Positions 21,839 through 34,562 of a stretch of 64,000 nucleotides of DNA are shown here, piece by piece (the stretch's first letter is position 1; every line of letters starts with the position of its first letter). This stretch comes from Channa striata (Eukaryota > Chordata > Actinopteri > Anabantiformes > Channidae): assembly GCA_033026295.1 (NCBI GenBank), contig CM065176.1:5155705-5219704 (forward strand). The letters run 5' to 3'. Under the pieces are notes generated by a model. The model saw nothing but the letters and a program-made list of their open reading frames with translations. It was not told the DNA's origin and did no database searches. Made by a program: the position numbers and the translations under genes.

Positions 21839-24800
21839 ATGGACTCCTCCGGAGAGACAACCGCAGCCCAGGATGGACATCTCAACGCCAGGTGTAGCCC
21901 CAGTCGCTCAGATCTCAGTGGACTGTACCATCTGGGCCGGACACTGGGCAGGGGCCACTTTGCAGTGGTTAAACTGGCACGTCATGTCAACACCGGGCAA
22001 CTGGTGGCTGTCAAGATGATTGACAAGACAAAGCTTGATGTTATGGCAACAAGCCACCTCTTACAGGAAGTGAGGTATGGACTATAAGTATTAACGTTAA
22101 AAATGCAGTTGAAAACTAAAAGGCTTTGTCATCAGATATTTTTGAGGTCAGATTTAATAGCATTTCAACCTGACATATTTATTTTTAGAGTGTGTGTGAT
22201 CTCTTTGAGTCTCATCTGAGCCAGAAATAGGGGAAAATCATAAGGATGCTGCTTCTTAAACGTTGAAGAGCCCAGCAGGTGTATAACAATTTAAGGCATC
22301 CTCATTAAATATTCTGTAAAAAGGTTAAGTTATTACATTGTTGGCTTGCTCTTGCTCTAAATAATTCCCTGACCAACATTACCAAAATTTTCAGGTGCAT
22401 GAGACTGGTGCAACATCCCAACGTGGTTCGCCTATACGAGGTCATTGACACACCCACCACCCTCTACCTGGTGATGGAGCTGGCCGAGGGGGGCGACCTC
22501 TACGACTACATCCTCCGCCATGAGGGAGGTGTGGCTGAGGGCACTGCCAAGCGCCATTTTGTCCAGATAGTGCGGGCCGTGGCATACTGTCACCAGCTCC
22601 ATGTGGTGCACCGGGACCTGAAGCCCGAAAATGTAGTGTTCTTTCCCCAGCAGGGCTCGGTGAAGCTGACAGACTTTGGCTTCAGCAACTTATTCCAACC
22701 CGGGACAATGCTGGCCACCAGCTGTGGGTCATTGGCCTACTCCGCTCCAGAGATTTTGCTGGGAGAAGAATATGATGCTCCATCTGTTGGTGAGCCTTTT
22801 TTTTTTTTTTTTTTTTTTTTGACATCTAAGAGTGTTTAAACTGCTACATCAGTTGTTCCCAATCTGGGAGAAAGTGTTTATTTTAGCAGAATTTATCTGT
22901 GTGTCTAAACCTGTGTCCAAACATAGTGAATTGTCTCATGAGCTATTGGCCAACTTTATCTATGATACCATTTTGATAATACAAAGAAAAAAGTTGCTCC
23001 GGTTACAACTGGTAGACCGATGTAACTGGTAAAACTGGGTGTCCCTTGGTCTAATAGGTCATGCGATAAAGTAGTAGAACCACTGGCCTAAATAAACAAG
23101 TATGTGTTTGCTTCCAGTCCTAGTTTTGCTGCTGATTGACATAACTCACTTTCATCCAGAGGTTATCTCAGCAACCAAGTCATTCTGTTTTTAGATCTGT
23201 ATTTGCTATTTAGAAAGTTTCCTAAATCGGAACTATTTTGAAATTTGAAGTCTTTGCTGATTTCATTGTTTCCTACACTGAACAGATAAATTACATTCCC
23301 AGGTCTGGGTATAGCTGTTCTACGACTTTCTATCACGTGCTACTGGCTGCTAAACAGTGGTTTTGTCAGTTGTTATGGAAATGTAGATGTTGACTTCTTG
23401 TTGCTGCTGGGTGCACAGTTCATTTTTAACCTTAACCAAAGCATTAGAAACTGTTGACGAGGCGGTTTTACTGGATCGTCCATTTACTAGCTGCTCTGGA
23501 GCTTTTGCACATATTATACTGTGTGTGATCCGTAGAGGACGAAAGACCAGGAAAAAAAAAGTTTGTGATCATCTTTGCACACTTTCAACAAATTTCACAA
23601 GTACTTGTGACAAATGATTCATTTGCTAGAATCATCCAGCAAAATTGAATGTTTGCAATAGTTTTTGTCTGCATGAGCACAGATGGTGCATCCTGTATGT
23701 TTTCCTGTATCTCAGTATGTGCGCTCTTTGGTCTGTGTGACCTTGCTTGCACCCAATGGCTGTGTCAATGTATGGATGTGTGCGTGTGTGTGTGTGGGTG
23801 TCGTGTCGGTAAAGGATTAGCGTGTGTATCTGGGTCAGTCTAAGCAAGGCAGACAGCCATGAGCCAAGTGGGCACGTTTTGCAGTGTAACCCAACACTGC
23901 AGCTCACCAGTGGGCTCCCACCCTGCCTAGGAAAGCATTTGTGGGTGTGTGAGGAGAACGCACTGTGCAGTTCTGCATATCTGTAGTAGACAGGTTGGTC
24001 TGTGCTAAAGGCATTAGAGGTGAGGAGACCAATGGTGGGATTTCACATTATACACACAGGAGAGGAGGAAAACTCTTGGCGAGGTGACGCATCATGTCAG
24101 CTTCAGGAAGGTTTGTGGTTTTATCCACTATCCTGGAGTTTGACAAGGGTGGGCGCCGTTTATTCGGTTGACTACAAATGCATTCGCACTGAATGCAATG
24201 CACGTCAACAGCCATTAGTGGCTGTTCTTGTAGAAGAACATCAGCTGTGTTTGTTTTAGTTAAATAAAGTGCAGCTTATGGCAAGGATGAGTCAGAGGTT
24301 ATTTAAAATAAAAAAAAATCTTGAATCCTTTTTTTGTGTTGCACTGTTATGAATTGTCTCAGAGGGGATGGTTTCCATGTTACCCAAGGGCACAGTATGT
24401 GTACAAAAAACAGGGCGGTGAGGACACACTGCTCACATGCATTCATAACTTCAGCATGACTTCTGAGTTGCATTAGTTCCCTTTTTCTTTTTAGTTCCTA
24501 TTTTTAAATCCTCCACATGGAGGGTTTATTTAAATCTGTTTGTGTTTTATTATTACCTCCTCTAGAATGGTTTTTCCACTTCACTTAAACTTAAGTGTAC
24601 TTCTGTCTTATTTTACCTTTTAATATAATTCACTGAATGGTTATCATGATTATGTCATCACTCTTATACAAAGTTAGCCTTCCATCACCCACATACACAC
24701 CTATAATTACAGATGTGTACCTTTCTGTTATGGTTGTGTGAACAAATTTTACTTCAGTGAAACCGTTGTGGGAAACTCCAGCCACATGCGTGTGTTTGTG

Positions 24801-27686
24801 TAAGATAATCCTGAGCTGCACTGAGTAAGAGACATCCCTACGTGATCTCAGCTTAGGAAAGTGACTCATAAACCTGTCTCCACACACAGATAGACTGCTC
24901 TGTGTCTCTTTGATATTTCCGTTTCATTAAACAGACTGCCATTAAATTTATTTCGGTTTCTTCAGTGCTGGGAGTCTTTGTTTAAGCTGTAGTGGTTGCG
25001 TGTGTTTAATGAAAGTCATATGATGTGAGACAGAAGGTACATGGATCCTCTTGCCTTTGACAAAGATAAACTACAATTACATAATGTCAGTGTGTGTACA
25101 GTTAAAGTTCCACTATTCATGTTGGGCTTTATGTTAACTTCACAGGCAAGAAAATGTCTTTGTGTCAGTGTTGGTTAAGATTCTCAGTCATCCAGGTTTG
25201 GCTATGCGAAGATTGAATCATGCCGACTGGACTTATTTCTTCGGGTCCTTATTTCAGTTTTTTGATGTTCATCCAGTGAGCACTGAACATTTGGTAAATG
25301 GCACTGGGTCAAGCTGGCTCATATGAGACTAAGAAGGGACACATTACAGTTTATTCTGTGCAAATGTGCTCAATTTGCAGCAAATCAAAACAAGAGCAAT
25401 TAATCAGTTTTGAGAGTGAAGTTGAGCTTGGAAACAAAGGTGCGTAAAACAAAAAAAGATGAGCTCTGGGCACAAGGAGGAACACATGCCTCTCTGGGCA
25501 ATCGGCTACACACTTATATTTACCCAGTGGGTAGTAGATTGTTTAATGGACGTCATTAACCTTGTTAGGAGAAATAATCTAAAGCCTTGCAATGATAAGT
25601 TGTGTTTTGCTGTCAGTTGCCTTTCTTTAAAAAGCCTTTCTTAGATTTATGATTCAAAATAAGTCAGGCAAGTTTGGTTGATTTAGAGTTCTTTGATGTG
25701 CTGTTGTATTAAACCATAGCCCATTATTTCATTTATGACTTTCCATGCCTCCTCTTTTGCTGGTCACCACATTATGTACACCACATATTTCTCTAAACAA
25801 GAATGAAGAGTTGTTTTCCAGCTCGTGGAAAGCTGAGATCCAGCAAACCACCACAATGTGTGGTGGAAATGATAATTATCTGTGTTAGCAACTAAATCCA
25901 AAAACACACACATCACTTTGGGGGAAAATTGCACAACATGATTATGAAAGAGTTCTCTGTGGAAAACATGTCCTAATATTTAAAGACAATAAAGAGAACA
26001 TAAAACTGTCTGCGTCATTGAATCTAATTTTAGATTTAAAGGTCCATTTTAAAACTGGCATGCCACCACACATCAGTTTACTTTTTGTGCTTAGTATTAC
26101 TTACTATTTTGTAAAATTGATAACCTGGAAAAAATATCCATAGGGAAATCAAGATTGTCTGTTGGAATTGTGACTAGTAGCTTTAAAAGATGCTGCATCA
26201 TCTAGATTTAACTACTTAATTAAATTTCATTGGAGTACGCCTTTAAATCTTCTAAAAGTGTAGTTAATTTTTTAAAGAGGTGTACAGATATTTTAAGAAC
26301 ATGTCCTAACATTATTTCTAATGTTTCAGTTACTCAGAAAACATCATTAGGCAGATGTTTTCTTAGCATCAGTAGAAATTAAATACACTAAGTCATAAAC
26401 TACTGCACATGATGCCTAAATCTCTTTGCATGCAAAATACAGCGTTACCAGGATCATTACAGCGGAGATGGAGGGCAGTCATAGCAGTATAATAAAGTGA
26501 CCACGATGAAGCAGAACCTTGTTTATTTTACCCTTTCCTTGCCCAAATGTGGGCAAATATGGGCTTCATTTTTTTATATATATTTTTTTGTCTAAAGTTA
26601 GAGAATCCCGTGGAATGGGGCCACTTTGTTGACGCACGATGACGTGTTTGGTCAGAAAACAGGTTGTTCAGCTGCTTTTAATATCCAGATTCCGCCTGTC
26701 AGCGTTTGGTTTGTACATACACGGTGTGTGTTGCCAGCAGGACAACGATATCTGGTGAGAATGTGTGATATTCTCCAGTGAACAGAGAAGAGTACACTCT
26801 GTGGCCTCTCCACCCTGTTGCATAACACATCCCTAGACTGACACAGGCCTGCATGTGACTGTGTATGTGAGCATACACTGCATGGGCAGGACTGAGGGCT
26901 GCTGTTTCTACCATCATAATTGTAATGTGAGACAATGGCTGATTGTTGACCACACAGGGGATTTGTACCTGTCAGAATCTCTGGATGGAAGTGGATCCGT
27001 ATGAGCCTGTTGTGTTTAACTATTATTTGGGATGCTTACAATATTATCATGAAAAAGTGAATTTAGAGTTTTACACTTTTTCTGCCATTTTGTTGATACA
27101 AGTGATTATTTCTCAATAATCTCCGTTAATCGCATCATGAGGGGAACGTTTGATCCACCTATCATCCAGATTTCTGCAATGCAGTGATTATCTGCATCCA
27201 GAAACTTGTCATGTGTTACTTTAAATGATATGAACTGAGTGTAAATGTACAAGCAGTGATGCTACCTTTTTCTCTAATGATCAGTGCATTATGCATTCTT
27301 AGAATAGGCTGTCGATGGCATGTTTTTTTCAAAATCAAACAGGGTTGTTTGAGCCAAAAATAGCAACATTTCTGCTTTCATCAACAGTCTCAAAAAAAAA
27401 TCAAATTAAAAAACTCACACTGCTCTGATCTGACCTAAAAACGACAGAAGACATTTGGTATAGTGTGGAGTGTGATTATGAATAAACAATTAGTATTTGA
27501 GATCTATGATCTGTTGTGTTTGTAATGTTTCTAATGTTACATCAGGGGTAATGAAATGGGCAGTCTTCTTAATTCTAGTTATTGGGAGAAACACGAGAGA
27601 AAGAAAATTGAAATTCATTCTCAGAATAGCACACCACAACAAGCCCTCTGTTTGTTATGGCCTTCAACTCTTAGCTCTCTTTCTCC

Positions 27687-27748
<62 letters not shown>

Positions 27749-27871
27749 CTGTGCTGCTCAAGCCACTCACTGAATCTGCATGAAGACAAGAATTGGTGGG
27801 GAGAAAGGGAAGGAAGGAAAGGGAGGGGGAGAAAAAGAATACACTGTCAGCACTGTTTATCAGCTCCAGGA

Positions 27872-27913
<42 letters not shown>

Positions 27914-30900
27914 CCCTTAGCTCACCCATCTGCACTGTGTGCCTCACACTTTGGACATGTAAAACCGGACATCCAGCTGTTGCTCACGCACTTTCCTCTT
28001 ATGTTTTTCACTTCCCCGTGGAACTAATCCTAATCATCCCCATGTAGCCTCGTCTCCGGCTCTTTTACTCAGCCTAACCTCTGACCTCTCTGTCTGGGAT
28101 TTGGAGGAGCCTCAGAGGAGGAGCCACAGTAAAATTTATGTCTGGGATCAATTAATAATGCTGTTATTTCAACCTCGATCCAAAGTTGATCCTTTTATGT
28201 AGATTTGTGGGACAGAATCAGATTTCCACCCCATCTGGAGGCGGATTCAAAAAATAACTGGTGGGTGTTTTCAGCCAAAACAAAATTTAATATCCCTCAT
28301 GAACCACAAAGCTCACAGAACTCTAAATATGATCAGAGAGCTGAGGGATTGTCTGCTATTTTAAGTCCTGAGGTGAAATGCTATTTAAGGCCAAATTTTG
28401 AGTTTTTCTGTGTCTGTGTTCCAGATATCTGGTCTCTGGGGGTGATTCTATACATGCTGGTGTGTGGAGTCCCTCCCTTCCAGGAAACCAATGACAGCGA
28501 GACTCTTGTCATGATCCTGGACTGTCGCTACTCCGTCCCTGAACATATTTCAGATGACTGCAGAGAGTGAGTTTACGCACATACACAAGCTAAATGTTGT
28601 TCAGTGACATCAACTTCAAAAACCAATTTCTGTAGATTGACTCTTTTTATATTATTTTGCATGTTTTATGTCTTTATTGTAAATACATTTTAGTTTTCTG
28701 CTGTTTATTAGCTATGACAGGTCACCCCGTTTTAATGAGCTGCTGACCGTAAAATCATCTTATTAGTGTGCGATTCAGTGGATAATTTTAGTGTCCTAGT
28801 TGCTGCTGAACACTTGCAGTACCAAATGTTGGCTTGTTCCTTCATATAAATATATCGGTTTCAAACCTTAAATCATATTTTAGACTGTGTGTTAGTCAGG
28901 CGCACACAAACACACATCTCAGCCTGTCTACAGCTCACAGCTCAGGAGAGTAAACACTAGTAGACGGGTGGACAAACACTGCACATTTGGACAGTGAATG
29001 ATGTCACCATGAGATAAAACGTAAAAACACAGTCTTCCCGGTGAATTCAGTTGCTCAATAATAACTAAAGAGGGTCTTAATAAATACACCAATAAGTTCA
29101 AACAGTGAGTGTATCCAAAACCTTTATTCTCTCTAGAGCTATATTATTGTCTAAAAATGTTTTAATATAAATCATTCAACCACTGCATTGCACTGTGATA
29201 TGTTCCCTTGTTGTCAGTTCACTTACACCATTACAATGACATAACAATTTGCTAGAGCACAAAATACAGTACATGGGACAAAAATAGAACATGAGCATAC
29301 ACTATAGACTCAGCATAGCGAAACTGGTGGTTCACTAATATTGGCAAATTAGCTAATGCGCTAAATATTGCACCTTTAAATAAGAATAACAGAAGTTTGA
29401 GTTGCATTTTTAAACCATCAACTGTGTCTGCATCTCGTATCTTCTAAAAACTGTGCTCACATTCATTTCGTTTCCATCCAGACAAAAAAATGCCCTCCAC
29501 AAAGTAGTTAGTCAGATTGTCTACAGCTGCAAACTCATCCTGCAACATCTGACCAAGCACTTGTCATATGACTAAGCCTTCAGATGTATTTTAGAAAACT
29601 AGCATGAGAGAACAGAAGACCCTTCAGGATATTAGAGAAGCTTAGCATCTGGTTGTAGTCTTGGTTGAATTGCTCCTCCGGGTGATCTGATCAAAGGAGG
29701 TTTTTCAACTAGAAGGAGAGACATATTTTAATTAAGGGAAGGCAGATGGAAGTTTAACGTGTTTCATATGTATGCACCCATTGAATGAGAAACACAGGAA
29801 GAAAATCAGTTTATGTAACGGCTAATGGCTAAAATGTGAAGCATGCAAACTGCACCCCAATATCCTCTTATTAAAACACAAATACTTGTGTCTTTTTTCT
29901 TACTAGTCTGATTTCCAGGATGCTCCAGAAGGATCCATGTCGTCGCGCCTCGCTAAAGCAGATCGAGGCTCACGGCTGGCTGCAGGGGTTGGAAAACGCT
30001 CTGCTCAGTCCGGAGGCCCCACCACACTGGCTCTCAGGCGCCCTGTCTCCTGGCTCTCCCCGCTCTGGCATGCCTGAATGCGGGGACCTGCTTGCTGCAA
30101 GGACCCCGGCTCACCAGGCTTTCAGTGGGCCCTGGCAGCCCAGTCTTGGCTTTACTCTTCGTCCACCTCCTGTTGAGGAGCCTCCAGTTCCTAAGAACCT
30201 GCCTGCACTGCAGCAGATCTGTGAGGAGGAAGAAGAAGAAGAAGAAGATGAGGAGGAAGAGGAGGAGGAGGAGGAGGAGGAAGGGGAGAGAAGTTTGGTA
30301 AAAGAGAGAGATAATATGGCAGAACCAGGTAAAGAAGCTAAGGAGAAGCTTAATGAAGCCGATGATGTGGAGGAAAAAAAAGAAGCCTTGGTGGTGATAA
30401 CGAACAATGTGGACAGAGGGATGGAAAAAGAGAAAGAAGGCAGTGGGTGTGTAATATCAGACCAACCAGTCAGTCACGGAGACAAGCCGCTCCGTCACAA
30501 TATGGAGGTTCAATCCCTGTCTCTGCCTGATTTGGTGGTCCCATGCTGTCAGGGCCAGCCAGACCTCACATCTGCAGAGGAAGAACAGGACGAGCCCAAC
30601 AACAACACCAACAAGCAGCCACCATCCATCCCTGCAGCCCCCGTTACATGCAGCCTGAAAAGTAAGAATGCAGACAGAGAAGCAGAGCAAGAAGAAAAAA
30701 CTGGGCAAGGAAGAAAAGATGACCTCTTGTCAGACAGATCTCAACCCCACAAGGCTCTGGGGATGCGGGACGAGGCTTCTCCCAGGGTGGAGCAGGCTAA
30801 ACGGCACAGCATTAAGCTGCGCGACCGACTCTTTCAGTTCCCTCTGTGTGAGAAAGCTCTTGCCTTCAACATACCGACACACAACAAGCCTAAGATCCTC

Positions 30901-30939
30901 CCCTGGCTCAGTACAACTGCTGCCATGTGCTCTAAGTGA
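21839..30939 (+). CDS. SNF-related serine/threonine kinase (SNRK family), UBA-like segment missing
   Basis: AMPK-related kinase activated by LKB1, acting in metabolic and stress signalling. Coding exons: 21839-22074 (preceded by 5' UTR from 21680), 22395-22789, 28425-28566 and 29907-30939, giving 601 residues; mammalian SNRK has 765. The kinase domain spans about residues 30-283: glycine loop LGRGHFAVV, VAVK Lys59, HRD 151-153 (VVHRDLKPENVVFF), DFG 172-174, and activation-loop LATSCGSLAYSAPE with Thr187 at the LKB1 site. The domain ends at WLQG (285). What follows does not resemble the UBA-like region of SNRK. Instead there is a Pro/Ser linker, PALQQICEEE and a long Glu run, matching the acidic NQIFEEGE area of SNRK, and then a conserved tail, FPLCEKALAFNI. 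The family-specific GHFAVVKLARHV and FGFSN plus this tail make SNRK firm; which fish paralogue (a or b) is open. The start ATG is the first in-frame methionine in its exon. Confidence 0.92.
22797..22820. repeat. T24 homopolymer next to a splice donor
   Basis: The tract begins seven bases into the intron, right after GTTG|GTGAGCC of the main snrk kinase exon. Confidence 0.95.
27691..27747. repeat. (TG)n microsatellite, long
   Basis: About 28 TG units inside the long snrk intron. A second run of about 18 units follows at 27875-27911, with a purine-rich spacer rich in GGAAGG between them. Alternating purine-pyrimidine DNA of this length can adopt Z-form. Confidence 0.95.
27875..27911. repeat. 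(GT)n microsatellite
   Basis: About 18 GT units. It is the second of a close pair in the snrk intron. Confidence 0.95.
30217..30291 (+). repeat. Coding GAA/GAG repeat (poly-Glu) in snrk
   Basis: About 22 acidic codons, nearly all glutamate with one aspartate, lie inside the last snrk exon. The tract falls where vertebrate SNRK has a shorter acidic stretch after the PVLNQIFEE motif, so it is an expansion of an existing acidic region. Length polymorphism is likely. Confidence 0.9.
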
Positions 30940-32289
30940 AAGCAGCCTGGGTGCTGTCTGTGACGCGCTGCTCGCTCACTCGGGACACGCAGGCTGTTTA
31001 GCAGTCGGCAGGTGGCTGTCTGCTGAGCGCGGAACGCTGTGAAGTGGCAAAGCCCTCAGCTTCCCGCTGAGCCTTTTGCTGCAGAGACCCAGCAAAGGCC
31101 GTCAGCATGCAAACACAACGTGTACAGGACGGAACGTGTACAGCTTCACACCTGCTAACACTCTAAGCATTGTGCTCATGTAGTCAACATCACGTTACGC
31201 CAGAGGTGGTGCACAGCACAGCAGTCAGGCTTTAAGTAGAACCTCTTCCGTTTGCTGCTCTTTACCGAATCAACCATCGTGTAACAAAGACCAGACTGTG
31301 TTCAACCTGTAGCTACTCCTGAAATCGCCTGTACCGGACAGCAGGACACTGAAGAAAGAAGGAAGCGAGAGGTCAGCCGTTTTTATCGAATAAGCTAGAG
31401 TCTATTTTGTTTGTTCAAAAGGTGCCTACAACGATCAAAAGGGTTTCTTACTGGTCGTGGCCACTGTGTCATTTTTTTTTTTTTTAGTTCTGACTGTAAA
31501 AGGCTCTAAAGGTCAGGAAGTCCTTGCATGTGCACTCAGTAGATCCACAATTTCATATTTCATAATGTACAAATTTAGAGTAAACTTTAAACCAGCTTCC
31601 GCTACAGTGTAGCACGTTTCCTTTTCACTTTGCACATCCTTTCACTCGTGTGTGTTTAAAAGCTTGTAATATTAGGTCTTTTAAAGAAAGACTCTGACTG
31701 TTACAGATATGATATGATGTGATCCGATACTGTATAAATAGCTCAAAACTAAGAGTTGCTATGATTTACTGCTCTCTCGATCCTAAAGTCTTATTGATAT
31801 GATGACTAATATACTGTATGATACTGTTTATAAGATCATGGATTGGGATGCAGGTCTTCCATGTTATTTGAATTTATTCTTTTTCATTTTACAAACTTTT
31901 CAAGATTTTTTTAAATATAATGTGACAAAGATATTAATTTTCTGAAGAGATGTGACTTTGTGCATGTTATTACTGTTATTTATCACAATATACCTCCACG
32001 TGTCTTGGATCTGACAGGACATTCCTGTGTAACTGTGTCTTGAGGAACCCACTGAATGATGAATTGCACACGTTATTACTACTGCAGCTGAGAGCAGTAT
32101 TCTGGGATTGATGGATAGATGTTTGTTTTTTTGGTCATTCAGACCACATAAAAGTGACGTGGTGTATGAGGATTCCCTCTGCACGGTATTCTTTTTACCA
32201 AATAATGCTTCAGTGTTTCTATATTTTGTCTGAGAATTTATGTTTTCTTTAGACCTCAGACCTAAAGTGTAAGATTCTACAAGACTAAA

Positions 32290-32295
32290 AATAAA
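32290..32295 (+). terminator. Candidate polyadenylation signal of snrk
   Basis: AATAAA about 1.35 kb after the stop codon. A second hexamer at 32775-32780 would extend the UTR past an AU-rich segment near 32606-32620 (ATTTATTTATTA), so the choice of site could decide whether that destabilising element is present. Confidence 0.5.
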
Positions 32296-32774
32296 GTACC
32301 ACAAGTCCAATGCTGTACAAAAAGGTCTGACTTCCTGTTATATTTGGTAAATAGAGCTTAACTGCAGCTTCATCTTGGATTTTTAACATGTGACCTGTGA
32401 TCGGATGCTTCTTTCCCATATAAGGAGCGGATGTCACGTGAAATCTGATTAATCACTCAAATCTCATCAGCTGTGGAAGCATAAAATCTGTGCAGAAGAG
32501 GGACATAATCCCACCGTTTGTTCCTGTCTCACCAAAGTGTGTCTGTCTACTGACCTGCATTGTAACTAGGACCACGTCTCTATGGAGCCATGAACTTATT
32601 TTTCTGTATTTATTTATTAAAAGGAAATTATTCAACAAGATGTGTCCAATGTGTTTATTGTGCAAAGACCATCAGTGGAATCTGCTGTCATACTGTACTT
32701 ACAGTATGACAAATGTAGTATTATAAAATACAGTAGGTTTTATTGTAAACATGTGTGTCTCTTATGATTTTTAA

Positions 32775-32780
32775 AATAAA
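32775..32780 (+). terminator. Distal candidate polyadenylation signal of snrk
   Basis: Second AATAAA after the snrk stop, 480 nt beyond the first. Use is unknown. Confidence 0.4.
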
Positions 32781-34069
32781 TGTTAAATTACTCCATTTGC
32801 CTGTCACATATTTCCAAAGTGCTTCACAGTTTGGTTCCTATTCTCCCCTTCACAGGCACATCCATCCATCCACTTCTCAGGTGTTTTCATTGTAATAAGC
32901 AAATGTTAAGCATTTCATAATATTTCACCGGAAGCAAACATTTGACATTTCCCAAAATACAACTTTAGGTCTATTTTATCTTCTGTCCCTAATCTTAAAG
33001 TCATCTTGCGACCCCTGTGGTTTATCTTGCAGTGCTTTGGGTGGGAAACTACAGAACTGAGCTGCACCTGACTAAAAGTAGCAGAGACTTTGGTCTGACC
33101 AGCTATTCTCCAGCTCATTGTCCAACTGCCTCTAAACATCAACAACAATATAATATACTATATGCATATGTCATATCGTACTAGTAGATGTGATGATCTG
33201 CAGAGCCACAGCTTTAATTTATTATGCATTGTACTTTTTCCTGAGAACAACACCGTACTAAATTGAGTAATGAAAGAGAATGAAGCCATTGTAACTGCAA
33301 ATAGTACAAAGACAATATTTCAAAACTGATTATGCCTGGTTTTGGAAAAGCATTTGCCCATTTTGAATTTGATTTTAAAGACGTTGGAACATGGGCAACT
33401 TTGCTGTGTTGCATCAACTTTAACAACACTTTGTAGGAGTTTGGGAACTGAGGAGAGCACCTGCTTTTATTCTGAAAACAATTTTTTCTTCGCATTCTAT
33501 CCAAATGTAGAAATTGTGCTACTCAATATCTCAGATTCTCCTTTTTTGCTTCATATTGTACCAAATCAGTAGGTGACAGGTCTGTACTGCAGACAGGCCA
33601 ATTTATGCCATGGGCCATATATTGATATGAAACCAGGATCTTGTTTATATGCAGTTGATGCTTTTCGTGGTCGACTTTAAACCTACATGTGTAGATGCAG
33701 AGACAAACCATGTGCACTGACAGTTTTCAATGGTAAAACCTCATACAATGTCCCAGTTTTACTGTTAACGGTATTTTGAACTTATGTGTGGTTAAATGCA
33801 GGATTATGTGCGGTACATGTATATCTGAATATTTGCTCCACCACAGCACTATAGTGGGTTAATACAAGCAACCCTCTTTGCCTTCAAGACCTCTGGTGTT
33901 GCTATTCTGATCCGTGCTCATGAGCAGGATATTTGTGTGAGGACAAAAGATGACATTGATATTCACCGATGTACTGGACAAAGTGTTTTTAGTACTGTGA
34001 AAGTGTGTTTGCATTTTCATTTCACGATAAAGCAACAAGTAAAAGGAGCATTTTACTGCTGTACTTGTT

Positions 34070-34300
34070 TAGGGGCTTTATGGCGGCAGGATGGTGGGGG
34101 GGTGGAGCTGCGGCCTTTCTCTGTGGGTTTCCTCTGGGTAATCCTGTTTCCTCCTACGGACCAACAGTGTGAATGTGAGCGTGAATGCTCATCTGTTTGT
34201 GTACGTGTTGGCGCTGACACAGACTGGTGACCTGTCCATCGTAGGCTCCAGCCTCCTGCGACAGGATCCCGAACAGGATGAGCAGTTAAAGACAATGGAT
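34070..34300 (+). mobile_element. Degraded SINE-like dispersed repeat
   Basis: The order GTGGGTTTCCTCTGGGTA, then CTGTTTCCTCCTACGGACCA, GTGAATGTGAGCGTGAATG, GGTGACCTGTCCA, AGGCTCCAGCC and finally CAGTTAAAGACAATGGATGG matches a repeat found throughout teleost genomes. It is usually a composite with SINE/LINE-derived parts. It has many mismatches, so it is old. The exact family is not assigned. Confidence 0.6.
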
Positions 34301-34498
34301 GGCACATGGACCAATTATGCCACAAACGACATTGTTGTGTGGATAAAATATAAGAAAATCACAATGTTACAAATTATAACAAATATATATTTTCCAAAGG
34401 ACACACAACAACCAACAAACCATCTGTATATTTATTTTACAATAACCAGCAAACATAGCATCACCTCTGTTTTCAACCTGAAATCATAATCCTATGAC

Positions 34499-34504
<6 letters not shown>

Positions 34505-34560
<56 letters not shown>
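34505..34560. repeat. (CA)n microsatellite, long
   Basis: About 28 perfect CA units in the snrk/ano10 intergenic region. Confidence 0.95.

Positions 34561-34562
<2 letters not shown>

Larger units (their letters stand above)
22790..28424. other. Long kinase intron of snrk (5.6 kb)
   Basis: It separates the exon with the catalytic loop and activation segment from the exon opening DIWSLGV. No additional exon homologous to SNRK was seen in it. It contains a T24 tract at the donor, long TG repeats near 27.7-27.9 kb and otherwise AT-rich sequence. Confidence 0.7.

Noticed and set aside
25160..25300. Segment with CTCAGTCATCCAGG, known from fish repeats
   Set aside because: Only a short match could be recalled; no boundaries or family could be supported.
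27497..28027. 176-codon frame in the snrk intron
   Set aside because: Almost entirely Cys-Val repeats from two TG microsatellites.
30111..30407. Poly-serine frame on the minus strand
   Set aside because: Reverse reading of the glutamate repeat in the last snrk exon.
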